From Thalassoglobus sp. JC818 (GTDB lineage Bacteria > Planctomycetota > Planctomycetia > Planctomycetales > Planctomycetaceae), in the NCBI RefSeq assembly GCF_040717535.1, contig NZ_JBFEFI010000005.1:248001-312000 (forward strand): 64,000 bases of DNA. Direction: 5' to 3'. The notes below the pieces were generated by a model. That model saw nothing but the letters and a program-made list of their open reading frames with translations. It was not told where the DNA came from and did not search any database. Numbering within the stretch: the first letter of the stretch is position 1; each line of letters starts with the position of its first letter. The position numbers and the translations under genes were made by a program. Shown here in pieces: positions 46,901 through 55,840 of this stretch.

Positions 46901-47480
46901 TTTCTGAGGTGAATGGCAACTGGAGGAACGATTCCGGAACTCGCTCGAAGACAGCTCGGAACATTCTTTCGAAGGCGACCCTTGGGACAGCCCGTTTGTC
47001 ACCCGGGATCGGCAAGCCCCCTTCGACAACATGGAATGTGCCTGCAGTCGTTCGACGATCAGCTGCCGGGTTGTGCAAAACTCCGTTTCGAACGCGAAAC
47101 GACTGGATGTAATCAGTTTCGAAAACGTCTCCGTTGGCTGGGAGAGATAACTCGCGAGCCAGTCCGTGCCGGTCGAGAACAAAAGTAGCGTTGGGGAGTC
47201 GCAGCGGCTTCTCGAGTTTCAAATCGGAGAAGTGAGAATTGAGGAACGTTTCAATGCGCTGATCGATTGGGGATCGTTGCGTATTTCCCAGTTGCCGAGT
47301 CTTCTCGTGAAAACTCTGTAACAGGCCCGACCCGAATTCGACCAGATCCGCTCCACCTGCCCCTTCAGCAATTGGAAGCCCATATGCTGCAAGCTTCAGA
47401 TTGACGTACTTCCGCATCTCACGTCGGCGTTCTGCATACTCGGAGGAGGAAGTGAAACCAAGTGCAAGTTCGTAGTCCAT
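43998..47480 (-). CDS. Diphosphate-dependent phosphoenolpyruvate carboxykinase (PPi-PEPCK)
   Basis: A 1160-aa protein matching the unusual PPi-type PEP carboxykinase known from Propionibacterium and Entamoeba, about twice the size of ATP/GTP enzymes. It would convert oxaloacetate and pyrophosphate to PEP, phosphate and CO2, or the reverse. The assignment rests on long recalled identities: RRTTAGTFHVVEGGLPIP (142-159), IFGNAGDP, YFGYCKKEVKTQISYSANL, SGGGKSEISKS (490-500), QTEDDITASTV, FQRPDDAIHRGFDKQAE, NNPPEP and GKSPSTTGAGSEGALTKG (871-888). Length and domain run are complete with no frameshift. The enzyme would connect the TCA pool (mdh at 1429) with glycolysis using PPi, saving ATP. No signal peptide. 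It appears to be a single-gene unit. Confidence 0.85.
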   Translation of the reverse strand: MDYELALGFTSSSEYAERRREMRKYVNLKLAAYGLPIAEGAGGADLVEFGSGLLQSFHEKTRQLGNTQRSPIDQRIETFLNSHFSDLKLEKPLRLPNATFVLDRHGLARELSLPANGDVFETDYIQSFRVRNGVLHNPAADRRTTAGTFHVVEGGLPIPGDKRAVPRVAFERMFRAVFERVPESFLQLPFTSENDEPSRTWVSLFMRPLVRPEVPGFSPEKKYEVRFFVPGGFVANLDFVESIFGNAGDPLIPTNNSALDVEHWSGHTGCVILAPHLLHLTKKELGLPHISEATPRQQRDRMCWEKEDEIYNDGSAFKITCRTDEGVIVTMIADNYFGYCKKEVKTQISYSANLMGNAEEEHAGGALVFPSWNVGEEFQFNSRRYNGQTFDDVVKEYGDAFALQPEGYGIDHQFPNLFYIPEDARADLREQTISWTKDGEKQSIPLLPEKVYMAPSGYRLRMEKHPSAPSWRLIGTGGEGVFCHKPCTVSGGGKSEISKSLVDYMQYGSIFVADFDKDMEKVNEIFTQKYQDRWKPEVAAEQNYGEYPSRSVLSPRRSLGSVIKLLTPSEDYTDEYNAWLKEIPNHVYALVYAIKRFHNPDWEVNEWRKYFGVDFVNGSMGHELKMFNRRLVGTYLRVGFTQGNLWRLFKVRQDFAAAFKVQTEDDITASTVVPGRLLKGIPDYFEAYAQKFAQNCEYRLFQRPDDAIHRGFDKQAEYDLSRRDVNFISNFEPMTRSEVNEMKMKVVDFDAYTAPVKRLLNAVDKGEGEYVVCSDNPRRVGGVPTKNPRYLQDRPDMVNPMHRYVGEMGTRLFRRIPAGQFVPMPVSAVLSGRRNNPPEPEKGIRGLAVYGPIHYQELPELFMDYICSLTGKSPSTTGAGSEGALTKGPFNALRPTADLNTALVSMILTGTPGFSTAAGHIGTNNRFDHDISLLVPEIWCRLSVEERDPKKLLENRLIEPVPDLKDADGTEVPSRRLGFRITRRFMRKYLGRVFDNPETVFDETMLKPETQNPEAFIDGVKYIMEAYQRVAKGYFDDGSVEEACPPLRALLTIMAEGNYEGKDERDPEIRKMFDRETVLASEWYKERLKTQQQREIALWTKHVNSLKTFLESETDLEASFLDELRGRLSYAEEELKRVEAPSYLDDLVGTTGATPIHTTH

Positions 47481-47691
47481 GGTCTGAATCGATCGCTAGA
47501 GAAAGTGAGCACATTCGGGATAGGCGTCCCTATCATAGCTATCTTCGATTCGGTTTCGACGTAAACCAGCGTCTCCAGTTGGAAGAATTGCAAACAGGTC
47601 TTCACACATATGAGATCATTGATCGATCGCCGATAGAGATCGTGACAACATCGCAGACGATTGATTGGCCGGTCCAACAGTTCCGAATTGA

Positions 47692-48228
47692 TCAATCGAG
47701 TGGAGAAGTAATTTCGAGTAAATCAACGGCGGGTCGACGGTTGCAGAAGATCGTCGCCATCCGCCCGTAGGTCTCAGCCCCTTCCTCCATCTTCATGACC
47801 TCAGCCAGTTTCGGCCCTGCTTCGATGTGGAGAATGGCTCCCAGATCGATATGTCTCAATACGTTATGTGTGATCAAAACCCGACCGAGAGGAATCTGAC
47901 CACCTTCAATCTCTTCGCGAACCTGTTTGGTCACGTATTGAAAATCGAATCGAACGATTCCGAATTGAACCGGCATCCCGTTGTCCGACCGTGTCAGAAT
48001 GATCTGACGTGCATAGACATCGCCGTGCGACACTTCATCCAGAACCGAAACGTTGACCGGGCAACCGTGGTAATTTTCCATGGTTACCGTCATATGGTGC
48101 TCGTGAACCAGCATTTTCTTGTACGGCTCAGGAGTCGTCGACGAAGGAATGTGATCGCATTTCTGGAACAAACCCTCATTGTTCGGGATGAGGGAGACCA
48201 TGCGTTTCAGTTCATCAATCGGATTCAC
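47692..48228 (-). CDS. Chorismate-lyase-like (DUF98/UbiC-fold) protein
   Basis: A 178-aa protein whose second half resembles the UbiC/DUF98 chorismate pyruvate-lyase fold: [51 protein letters not shown] and [28 protein letters not shown]. The characteristic RxIxLxxxGxPVxFxxxxI and LGRxL elements are there in diverged form. It could release 4-hydroxybenzoate or a related aromatic from chorismate, or merely bind such a ligand; no aromatic or polyene cluster is adjacent. It lies 211 bases upstream of the PEP carboxykinase, same strand. Family assignment is tentative. Confidence 0.55.
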   Translation of the reverse strand: MNPIDELKRMVSLIPNNEGLFQKCDHIPSSTTPEPYKKMLVHEHHMTVTMENYHGCPVNVSVLDEVSHGDVYARQIILTRSDNGMPVQFGIVRFDFQYVTKQVREEIEGGQIPLGRVLITHNVLRHIDLGAILHIEAGPKLAEVMKMEEGAETYGRMATIFCNRRPAVDLLEITSPLD

Positions 48229-48710
48229 AAGGCATCTCTGTCTGGAGAAGTTGCATCAAGGGCGACGAATTCGTGAAGCTGGTCATTCAACAGAAAGTCT
48301 AATTGTGAGCAGCTGTTGAACGCACCTTCCCGGACTCATTTAGTCAGGAATTGAAATGGCATGTTTCAGCCATTCTAGTCAAAGCACATCGTGCACTCAT
48401 TTCTGCCCAAGATTGAAGAAAGAGGCGGCAGCGTGCAACCCTCGGGTCAACTCATCATCGACGATCTTCTCAACTTGAGATGCTCTCAGGTGAAGATGAG
48501 TCGACCGGTAGGATTCTTCCGGTCAGGAAATTTGGGTTAGTTCAATCCCTCAAATCGTTGCTCATCAGTAGCGATTGGAACGGTTGAACGAGGCGATTCG
48601 ATGGAAGTCTCGATCATCGCTCGATCGAGGATCGGAAATTCGAGGGGAGTTGCCGATGCCTAGACTGGATCATGCACACCACACAGGATTTGAATGTTGT
48701 GCGGACCGAG
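48229..48710. other. Intergenic gap
   Basis: About 480 bases between diverging genes at 48228 and 48711. I see no gene, RNA or strong palindrome. It should contain promoters in both directions. Confidence 0.4.
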
Positions 48711-49145
48711 ATGAAGACCTCTATGAATCACCACCTGTTCCGCTGCTCTTCCTTGCTTCCTTCACTTCTGATGGTAATTGCGATTGCCGGACGAGGGGAG
48801 GCTGGACTGCCTATTCACAGTCCTCAATTTCAGCCCATTCACCTCGGACGTTTTCTCCTTCCTGTTGAGGAAGTGGAGATCACCGTCCCGGAAGCAGAGT
48901 CAGTGAGTGGAGATCGCACTCAGTCGTCGCCTGGAAAACTGAGAACATTCGTCAACTCAATCAAGTCGATGCCGTGGATTCCCATCAGTGGCAGCGAAGA
49001 TGAGACTCCGGAAGTCCGAGCGATCGCCGTTGAAGCTGGTGACAACCGCGTGACGCTCACAAAATCGACGACGAAAGATGGTCAGAAGTCATCGACATCA
49101 CGGCTCGAATCGCTGCTGCGAAGAATGGGTTACCAGTCCGAGTAA
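48711..49145 (+). CDS. Small exported protein, unknown
   Basis: A roughly 144-aa protein with a signal peptide (HLFRCSSLLPSLLMVIAIAGRGEAG), then a region rich in Glu, Val and Ser (EEVEITVPEAESV) and a basic, polar tail. The start is uncertain: ATG codons at 48672, 48711 and 48723 are in frame; 48711 or 48723 would give a normal signal peptide. No family recognised. It stands alone on the plus strand. Confidence 0.55.
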   Translation: MKTSMNHHLFRCSSLLPSLLMVIAIAGRGEAGLPIHSPQFQPIHLGRFLLPVEEVEITVPEAESVSGDRTQSSPGKLRTFVNSIKSMPWIPISGSEDETPEVRAIAVEAGDNRVTLTKSTTKDGQKSSTSRLESLLRRMGYQSE

Positions 49146-49227
49146 TCCAGCCCTTCAAGTGATTATTCACACTCAGCGCGCGACTTCTGAAGGCTTCATT
49201 CAGAACGATCATCGACGGTGGCTTCAT

Positions 49228-49410
49228 TTAGTTCCCTGAGAAGTCAGTGAACGCCTCTTCGGAGTTTTGAAAGTCGATGAATTCGATGTTCGGCCCGTTA
49301 AATGGCTCGATGTTCTCAATCTGGTGAATTGCTGGCTCACAGCGAGTTGCTGAGAATGGAACAGTGGTGGTCGAGACCATCAGCACGAGAGTTTGAAAGA
49401 AGAGCAACAT
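49228..49410 (-). CDS. Possible small exported peptide
   Basis: A 60-residue frame that begins with a hydrophobic stretch resembling a signal peptide (MLLFFQTLVLMVSTTTVPFSA) and continues with an acidic tail (HQIENIEPFNGPNIEFIDFQNSEEAFTDF). AAGGA lies seven bases ahead of the ATG, the best support for it being real. It follows the monoheme gene by about 90 bases on the same strand. No family is recognised. Confidence 0.45.
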   Translation of the reverse strand: MLLFFQTLVLMVSTTTVPFSATRCEPAIHQIENIEPFNGPNIEFIDFQNSEEAFTDFSGN

Positions 49411-49501
49411 CTGTTCATCCTTGAACGGGCGGCGGCGAAGACTGATCGGGCCGGGAGCCTACAGACGCGTCTCTTGACGAACAACACGAGAGCAGATGCA
49501 T

Positions 49502-50818
49502 TCACTCAGCGTCTGCAGGGACTTTTTGATGCTGATCGTCCGAAGCTCTGAAAAGCTCAGACTTTGTCTCAGAAAGAATCTCTCGAATAGCTGATCGATC
49601 GTCTTGCGATAAGTGGCCGAAATTGCCGGAAGTATCATCTCCGCTGAGAATTTCCTGTAAACGTCGGCCGACATACGCGAAAGCTGTGGGTGGAAGGGCA
49701 TCGAATGAATCTGAGTAGATCAGGTAGCTGCACGGATAGCGAAACAGTCGCCCCTCCAATTTGAATTGACGAAGTGACCGCCCCTGCTTATCGAACGGGC
49801 CGCGAGCTTCGAACTCTTCTCGGAAGCGTCCGCTGCCTTCAATCACTTCCCCAAGCGGCGCTTCATCCGCAAACAGCAGGCACTGCAGGAGTTTTTCGCC
49901 TGCAGATGCGATTCTTCGCTCTGTGCTTTCGCTACGGTAGTCCGCAGGTCGGTCGAGCGCGGCATTCATGATCGTGTCGTAGTGCTCTGCACTTCGGGTC
50001 TCATAGACGGCCCGTGTGATCAGATTGTGCATTTCCAACTGATGAGTGAGCACAAGCAACGCGACGATATCGCTCGTCGATTCGAGATATGGATCAACAT
50101 CGAACAGCTCTGAGAGATCCGTCACATTCGCCCCCGGCTCGCGATCAAGTGTCTCCAGCCGGTCATTTCGATTCGCAATGACATTTCCCATGTGACGCAA
50201 CGCCCCATGCTGACCGGTGACGTACCACCCTCCCCATCGCTTTTCGAAGGGGCTCGCTTGAGTGGTCGTGTATGTTCCCGACCCGAAATGTGGTTGGCCC
50301 GAATGATCGACGAAGACGGAACGCATTAAGTGTCCGGGGACGCGGTGCGTTCGTGAAGACTCGTGACAGGCAAGGCACTGCCCCTGATCTCGTACGAACT
50401 CCGGTCGGTCCGGCATCGAATTCGAGAGAGTGTAAAAGACCGCCCCGAGCGAAGGATCGACGGTCGATATTTCAATCACGTCGCCCCCTTGCACCCAACC
50501 GACGTACGTGTCGTCATTGAAGTAAAGCGCCCGAGGACGTTTGGGCGAGATCTTCCTCAGTTGCAAACTCGTCTTTGAGAAGACAAGCGCCTGAGAAGAC
50601 TTCGGGATGTCGAGAGCATCGAGCAACGATCCCAAGTAATCGCGAGGATTGTCACCACGCAGTGTGACTTCTTGTTCATCGAGTTGTTTTTGCAGCTTCG
50701 TAATCGGATTGTCCGTCGGGGCACTCGAATACGAAATCGGTGGTTCATCAAAATCCACCTGAGCCATCACTTCGACGTTCAGACTCAGACAGATGATCAG
50801 AGACATGAACAACTTCAT
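49502..50818 (-). CDS. Exported monoheme c-type protein, unknown role
   Basis: A 438-aa protein with a signal peptide (MKLFMSLIICLSLNVEVMAQ) and a single CxxCH haem site, QGQCLACHESSRTH (residues 148-152), in the middle of the chain. The rest (e.g. RRASAPTDNP region, PRALYFNDDTYVGWVQGGDVIEI and GHLMRSVFVDHSGQPHFGSG) is conserved-looking but not assigned; the motif SxxRxHxVPGHxxRSV after the haem is characteristic of a planctomycete-type family I cannot name. It may carry electrons or bind a ligand outside the membrane. Start at 50816-50818 is chosen because it opens the signal peptide; an in-frame ATG at 50852-50854 has GGAGG directly next to it with no spacer. Confidence 0.7.
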   Translation of the reverse strand: MKLFMSLIICLSLNVEVMAQVDFDEPPISYSSAPTDNPITKLQKQLDEQEVTLRGDNPRDYLGSLLDALDIPKSSQALVFSKTSLQLRKISPKRPRALYFNDDTYVGWVQGGDVIEISTVDPSLGAVFYTLSNSMPDRPEFVRDQGQCLACHESSRTHRVPGHLMRSVFVDHSGQPHFGSGTYTTTQASPFEKRWGGWYVTGQHGALRHMGNVIANRNDRLETLDREPGANVTDLSELFDVDPYLESTSDIVALLVLTHQLEMHNLITRAVYETRSAEHYDTIMNAALDRPADYRSESTERRIASAGEKLLQCLLFADEAPLGEVIEGSGRFREEFEARGPFDKQGRSLRQFKLEGRLFRYPCSYLIYSDSFDALPPTAFAYVGRRLQEILSGDDTSGNFGHLSQDDRSAIREILSETKSELFRASDDQHQKVPADAE

Positions 50819-51001
50819 GCGACCGAATCCCGGACAGTTCTTCACGAGTGGCATCCTCCGAATAAAAATTGGACATCATTGTCCATTTTACGACAGGCTG
50901 ATCTATTCGCGATCCTCTTTCTTGCTTTCCCAAAGATTGAGAATCAACGAATCCGGCATTCGATTACGGAATCTGCCATGACCAACTAAGTCCATCGACA
51001 G

Positions 51002-52015
51002 CTACTCGATGCAATCACTTCCCCGTTCGGCGATCAAATGGTGTTTCACCATCCGTTCCACCATCTCGGTAAATTCGCTGCGAGGTCTCCAGCCGAGTTT
51101 GGCTTTGATTTTCGACGCGTCACCGACGAGCCGCGGAGCATCGACTGGGCGATAGAGTTCGGAACTGCTCTCAACGTAGTCCCGCCAATCGAGACCCACG
51201 ACACGAAACGCCACATCCAGAAACTCCGTCAGTGGTCGCCACTCTCCTGTGGCCACAACAAAATCTTCCGGACTTGAAGCGCTCAACATCAGCCTCATTG
51301 CTTCAACAGTATCAGAGGCATCACCCCAGTCTCTTCCGATACCCAGATTGCCCAACACGAGTTTCTGATCCAACCCAAGGGCAATGCGTGCCACTCCTTT
51401 GACGATCTTGCCAGTGACGAAATCTGCAGAACGAAGCGGAGACTCATGATTAAAGAGAATCGCCGTGCAGGCAAATAAGCCGTAGCTTTCACGATAGGTC
51501 TCGACCAGCATTTGTGCGCTCAACTTGGAAGCAGCATACGGAGAGCGGGGTGCGTACCGGGATGTCTCGGAAAGAATTTGCTCGTCGCTGCCACCGAAGA
51601 TCTCTGCGCTTCCAGCCAGCAAGAACCGAGGTTTGTCCGTCAGCTTCGATTGCCGGACAGCTTCGAGCAGATTCATCGTTGACTGCGTGTTCGCTTCGAA
51701 AGTTTCGACTGGAATCTCGAATGATCGACCGACTCGGCTTTGCCCAGCGAGATGGTAGATCTCATCAGGGGCAACTTCGTCGACGAGATTCCCAACAGCT
51801 TCTGCATCGAGAAGTGAAACCTCGACGAGTTTGAGTTGCTGGTCGATCGCTTCCGTCAAGTGCTGACTAATGAGGTAACTTCGCACGCGTTCAATATGCG
51901 AAGTCGAACAGTGACGAGTTGTTCCATGCACAACATACCCATCTCGAATCAACTGCCCAGTCAGCAGCAATCCATCCTGCCCGGAGATTCCAGTGATCAA
52001 TGCAACTCTGGCCAC
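51002..52015 (-). CDS. gmd: GDP-mannose 4,6-dehydratase
   Basis: Converts GDP-mannose to GDP-4-keto-6-deoxymannose, the precursor of fucose, rhamnose-D and related sugars in surface glycans. The 337-aa extended SDR has ALITGISGQDGLLLTGQLI, YHLAGQSRVGRSF, LLAGSAEIFG and catalytic SRYAPRSPYAASKLSA with YxxxK, plus the RDWGDASDTVEAM region seen in the family. The start codon is GTG. No other sugar-nucleotide gene is next to it. Confidence 0.92.
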   Translation of the reverse strand: MARVALITGISGQDGLLLTGQLIRDGYVVHGTTRHCSTSHIERVRSYLISQHLTEAIDQQLKLVEVSLLDAEAVGNLVDEVAPDEIYHLAGQSRVGRSFEIPVETFEANTQSTMNLLEAVRQSKLTDKPRFLLAGSAEIFGGSDEQILSETSRYAPRSPYAASKLSAQMLVETYRESYGLFACTAILFNHESPLRSADFVTGKIVKGVARIALGLDQKLVLGNLGIGRDWGDASDTVEAMRLMLSASSPEDFVVATGEWRPLTEFLDVAFRVVGLDWRDYVESSSELYRPVDAPRLVGDASKIKAKLGWRPRSEFTEMVERMVKHHLIAERGSDCIE

Positions 52016-52144
52016 TCGTCAATCTTCTCCCTCGTTTAATCGATCATTTTCGAAAGCATTGCAGGTCACTTGACCATTCGGAATTGAATGCGGATGATCG
52101 GGACTCGGATCAACAAAGTCCAATCACTGGAGACGCTCCCCGCC

Positions 52145-53773
52145 ATGAATCACCATTTCGCGAGACAGCTGATCTGTCTCACCATCCTTTCGCTCAATCT
52201 GTTTGTCCCACTCTCTGACAATGAAGTCCGGGCAGACGACCGACCGAACATCCTCTTTATCTTCACCGATGACCACGCTTCCCACTCGATCAGCGCTTAC
52301 GGCTCCGTCATCAATAAGACTCCCCATTTGGACCGCATTGCCAACGAAGGCATGCTGTTCGAAAACTGTTTCTGCACGAACGGAATCTGCGGTCCGAGCC
52401 GGGCTGTCATTCAGACTGGAAAATACAGCCATCTGAACGGCTTCCTGACGAATGGAAACAAGTTTGACGGAACACAGCAAACGTTTCCCAAGCTACTCAA
52501 GAAGTCAGGATACGAAACAGCCGTCATTGGGAAGTGGCACCTGGGCGAGCACATGCCTCCTCAGGGTTACAGCTACTCCGAAGTCCTCGTCGGTCAAGGC
52601 CCCTACTACAATCCGCCAATGCTTCGAGACGAAGACGGAAGTGGAAATCCAGAGCGTGTCAAATACACCGGATACACAACCGACATCATTACCGATCTCG
52701 CTTTGGAATGGCTCCAGAATCAAAGAGATGAGACGAAGCCATTCATGTTGATGTATCAACATAAAGCTCCGCACCGCGAATGGGCTCCCGGTCCTGATTA
52801 TCTCCACATGTATGATGATGTCGAGATTCCAGAACCAGCCAACCTCTTTGACGACTATTCAACTCGTGGACGGGCAGCTCATGAACAGGATATGACCATC
52901 GCCAAGACGATGACCGCACGTGATCTGAAACTTGTCCCTCCGCCGTATTTGAATGAAGAACAACTAGAGGTCTGGAACGCCGCTTACGAACCCAAGAACG
53001 AAGCCTTCCGACAGGCAAATCTCGAGGGCGATGATCTCGTCCGCTGGAAATACCAGCGATACATCAAAGACTATCTTCGCTGCATTGCCTCCGTCGACGA
53101 CAACATCGGCCGCGTTCTTGACTGGCTGGACGAAACGGGACTCGCCGAGAACACCGTTGTCATCTACAGCTCAGATCAGGGATTCTATCTCGGAGACCAT
53201 GGCTGGTTCGACAAGCGTTTCATGTACGAAGAATCGTACCGACAGCCGCTCATGGTTCGCTGGCCGGGTAAAGTCAATCCGGGATCGCGTGACAAACATC
53301 TCGTCTCCAACGTCGACTTCGCCGAAACATTTCTTGACATCGCAGGTGTGGAAATTCCCGATGACATGCAGGGCCGAAGTCTCGTCCCGCTGCTGGAAGG
53401 TGATGCACCAGACGACTGGAGAAAGTCGCACTACTATCACTATTACGAGTTCTTGAACGATCGCCGGACTGCCCACATGGTTCGTCGTCACTACGGAGTC
53501 CGAACAGACCGCTACAAACTCATCCACTTCTACAACATCGATGAATGGGAGTTTTACGATTTGGAGAAAGATCCATCGGAAATGACGAACATCTATTCCG
53601 AACCGCAGTACGCAGAGAAAATCGCTGAACTCAAGAAAGAGATTTCGCGACTCCAGACAGAACTCGAAGTTCCTGACGACACTGGATCTGTCGAAGCGAA
53701 TCCTCCGTCGCTGCAACCTCGATCAAACCAAAACAACCAGCGACAGAGAAACAACCAGCAGAACAAAAAGTGA
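52145..53773 (+). CDS. Exported type I sulfatase
   Basis: A 542-aa S1 sulfatase with a signal peptide ([24 protein letters not shown]), so secreted or periplasmic. The formylglycine site is [18 protein letters not shown]. Metal residues lie in [17 protein letters not shown] and [36 protein letters not shown] closes the enzyme. The last ~25 residues are low-complexity Asn/Gln/Arg ([10 protein letters not shown]), not part of the domain. Related proteins in planctomycetes act on sulfated polysaccharides. Unlike the sulfatase at 35795 it is exported and has no transporter beside it. Confidence 0.95.
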   Translation: MNHHFARQLICLTILSLNLFVPLSDNEVRADDRPNILFIFTDDHASHSISAYGSVINKTPHLDRIANEGMLFENCFCTNGICGPSRAVIQTGKYSHLNGFLTNGNKFDGTQQTFPKLLKKSGYETAVIGKWHLGEHMPPQGYSYSEVLVGQGPYYNPPMLRDEDGSGNPERVKYTGYTTDIITDLALEWLQNQRDETKPFMLMYQHKAPHREWAPGPDYLHMYDDVEIPEPANLFDDYSTRGRAAHEQDMTIAKTMTARDLKLVPPPYLNEEQLEVWNAAYEPKNEAFRQANLEGDDLVRWKYQRYIKDYLRCIASVDDNIGRVLDWLDETGLAENTVVIYSSDQGFYLGDHGWFDKRFMYEESYRQPLMVRWPGKVNPGSRDKHLVSNVDFAETFLDIAGVEIPDDMQGRSLVPLLEGDAPDDWRKSHYYHYYEFLNDRRTAHMVRRHYGVRTDRYKLIHFYNIDEWEFYDLEKDPSEMTNIYSEPQYAEKIAELKKEISRLQTELEVPDDTGSVEANPPSLQPRSNQNNQRQRNNQQNKK

Positions 53774-53789
53774 TGCTTCCGAGTCAAAC

Positions 53790-53820
53790 GGGTGTCGACC
53801 AACATCAAAGGTCGGCACCC
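53790..53820. terminator. Hairpin between convergent sulfatase and mazG genes
   Basis: gggtgtcgacc at 53790-53800 and ggtcggcaccc at 53810-53820 pair over 11 positions with one G-U, around a nine-base loop. It lies exactly between two convergent genes. There is no T-run on the plus strand, so it may be a weak or bidirectional transcript-end structure. Confidence 0.5.
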
Positions 53821-53824
53821 AAAC

Positions 53825-54718
53825 TCAGGATTTCTCAAGCTGCTTGGCGTGCTGATAAAGGGCTTCCATTTCGCTCAGCGTCGCCTCCCGAATTGTCTTC
53901 CCCTGTTCGGCCAGACCTTTCTCAATGTGCTGAAATCGTCCCGAGAACTTTCGATTCGATCGGCGTAGTGCTTCTTCAGGGTTGATATCCCATCTTCGAG
54001 CAAGATTCGCGATCACAAACAGAACGTCACCAATCTCACCTTCGATCCGGTCTCGCCGTTCCGCGTCTTCGACTGGCTCGTCCGGCACGGGTTCCATATC
54101 GACTGCCGCGGGAATGTCGGGAACATCTCCGTCCGGATACAGTTCGTCGATCAGTTCATCCACCTCTTCTCGTAGCTTGTCTAATAACATTGCTCGATGC
54201 GGAAAGTCATAGCCAACTCGCGCAGCTTTCTTTTGAATTCGAGCTGCTTTCGCCAGTGCAGGTAAATCGACCGGAATTCCATCTAAAGCGGATGTTCGCC
54301 GACTTTTCTCTTGCGCTTTCTGACGCTCCCAATGAGCACGGACATCTTCCGCCGTCTCTGCTTGAGCATCATCAAAGACGTGTGGATGTCGGTGAATCAT
54401 CTTCTCCGTAATCGCTTTGACGACTTCCACGATTCCGAAGCGACCTTCGTCTGCGGCAATCTGAGCATCGAGCACGACTTGCAGGAGAACGTCGCCGAGC
54501 TCCTCTTGAATGGCTTCGTTGTCGTCGGAATCAATCGCTTCCAGAAGTTCGTATGTCTCTTCCAGCGTGTAAGGCTTGATTGAACTCAGAGTCTGCACGC
54601 GATCCCACGGGCACCCCTCAGGCGAGCGCAACTTCGCGATCACTTGACACAATTCAACGAACGCTTCTCCCGCTTCTTTCTCAGACGGAGGTGTTCCTGG
54701 TGGGGGAATCGACGACAT
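53825..54718 (-). CDS. mazG: Nucleoside triphosphate pyrophosphohydrolase MazG
   Basis: Hydrolyses dNTPs/NTPs to monophosphate and PPi; protects from non-canonical nucleotides and may affect ppGpp. The 297-aa protein has two MazG-type helical domains: [33 protein letters not shown] with [13 protein letters not shown], and [25 protein letters not shown]. The ExxE and DxxxD metal residues are present in both. The ATG at 54716-54718 gives a Pro-rich front end. It ends just past the convergent hairpin. Confidence 0.92.
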   Translation of the reverse strand: MSSIPPPGTPPSEKEAGEAFVELCQVIAKLRSPEGCPWDRVQTLSSIKPYTLEETYELLEAIDSDDNEAIQEELGDVLLQVVLDAQIAADEGRFGIVEVVKAITEKMIHRHPHVFDDAQAETAEDVRAHWERQKAQEKSRRTSALDGIPVDLPALAKAARIQKKAARVGYDFPHRAMLLDKLREEVDELIDELYPDGDVPDIPAAVDMEPVPDEPVEDAERRDRIEGEIGDVLFVIANLARRWDINPEEALRRSNRKFSGRFQHIEKGLAEQGKTIREATLSEMEALYQHAKQLEKS

Positions 54719-54903
54719 AAACACTCAATCATTCAAGGGAAAACTGTAGATCCGAATCTTCGGCCCCGCTGCGGTCATCGGTGCAATGTTCGGTGGATGA
54801 AAAGCACCTCTAAACACATCGACTTTAGAGATGTTGTTAATCTCTCCGCCCTTTGACTCGAGAAAACCGAATTAGGCGAGCCGTTGAGGTACGCGAGTGA
54901 CCA

Positions 54904-55689
54904 TCAACTCGCAGAGGGCTGCAAGCGACTTCGATGAGCCTCACCACTGCTGCGAACTTCATGATCGGCGAGAACTTCGATCGGCGAATAGTTCGGATGA
55001 CGCGACACCTTGTAGGGATCATTGGACTTTGTATTGAAGCAACAGATTAAGGCCCAACGAGGTTTCTCACTCGTATTGCGGTCAGAACGATGCAGCAGAT
55101 TGGCATGAAAGAAAACTGCCGACCCAGCACTCAGTTCGACCGGGACGGTTTCGAATCGTTCTTTCGCAACGGCCACTCGCTCCAGATCTGCGCCAGTCTG
55201 GTCACCGATCGGACCATGATCAATTCGTCCGATGTGATGAGATCCACGCAAGACCTGAAGGCATCCGTTTTCAACAGTTGCATCATCAATCGCGATGAGG
55301 CAGCTTCCCATATCCGGCAGCAGGCAGCCGTTGTTGTACCAGTATCCGTAATCCTGATGCCATTCCCAAGCCCCGCCCACGCGAGGCTCTTTCAGGATGA
55401 GCTTATGGTGATAGTGGTAGACCTCATCACCAAGAAACTCCGTCATTCGTGACACAATCCGATGGGATCGAGCAATCGCAGAGTAGTAGTCGTCCGACAG
55501 TTCGTTTCGCACCGCCAAAGTCACAACCGCACCGGTTCCATCCTCTCGACCATATGCAGACTCCGAAAGCTTTTTGTCGATTCGGGCAACTTCAGAAAGC
55601 AACGACACTTCTTCTGCCGAAAAAAGCTGTGGAACGACAACAAAGCCATCGTTCAGGAACTTCTGCTTCTCATCTTCAATGACAGCCAT
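54904..55689 (-). CDS. Phytanoyl-CoA dioxygenase-family protein
   Basis: A 261-aa Fe(II)/2-oxoglutarate oxygenase. The iron ligands appear as HQD in AWEWHQDYGYWYNNGCL and a later His in NLLHRSDRNTSEKPRW, with the Arg for 2-oxoglutarate in that same stretch. The double-stranded beta-helix core between them is intact. Members hydroxylate lipids, ectoine, natural products or amino acids, so the substrate is open. Three copies of a 24-base-spaced repeat lie just upstream (55723-55788). Confidence 0.88.
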   Translation of the reverse strand: MAVIEDEKQKFLNDGFVVVPQLFSAEEVSLLSEVARIDKKLSESAYGREDGTGAVVTLAVRNELSDDYYSAIARSHRIVSRMTEFLGDEVYHYHHKLILKEPRVGGAWEWHQDYGYWYNNGCLLPDMGSCLIAIDDATVENGCLQVLRGSHHIGRIDHGPIGDQTGADLERVAVAKERFETVPVELSAGSAVFFHANLLHRSDRNTSEKPRWALICCFNTKSNDPYKVSRHPNYSPIEVLADHEVRSSGEAHRSRLQPSAS

Positions 55690-55722
55690 CTCTCATATCC
55701 CGGCGTTGCCAGATTCGTGGAC

Positions 55723-55788
55723 GTGTTGAACAATGGTTTCACAACCGTGATCAACAATAGCTTTCCCATCATGTTGCACAATAGTGTC
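55723..55788. repeat. Three tandem-like repeats with 24-base period
   Basis: A [ac]acaat core (preceded by a ttg/tca-type triplet and followed by [ga]g) begins at 55729, 55753 and 55777, giving exact 24-base steps. They sit between the phytanoyl-CoA-dioxygenase gene (minus) and the Nudix gene (plus), where a regulator of either could bind. In one frame they also read as an eight-residue repeat (TIVQHDGK/AIVDHGCE/TIVQHVHE), but no gene there is convincing. Confidence 0.5.
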
Positions 55789-55840
55789 GACTTTCCACAG
55801 CCTAGGCAAGAAGAACGCCCACACAGAAATAATTCTCGCG

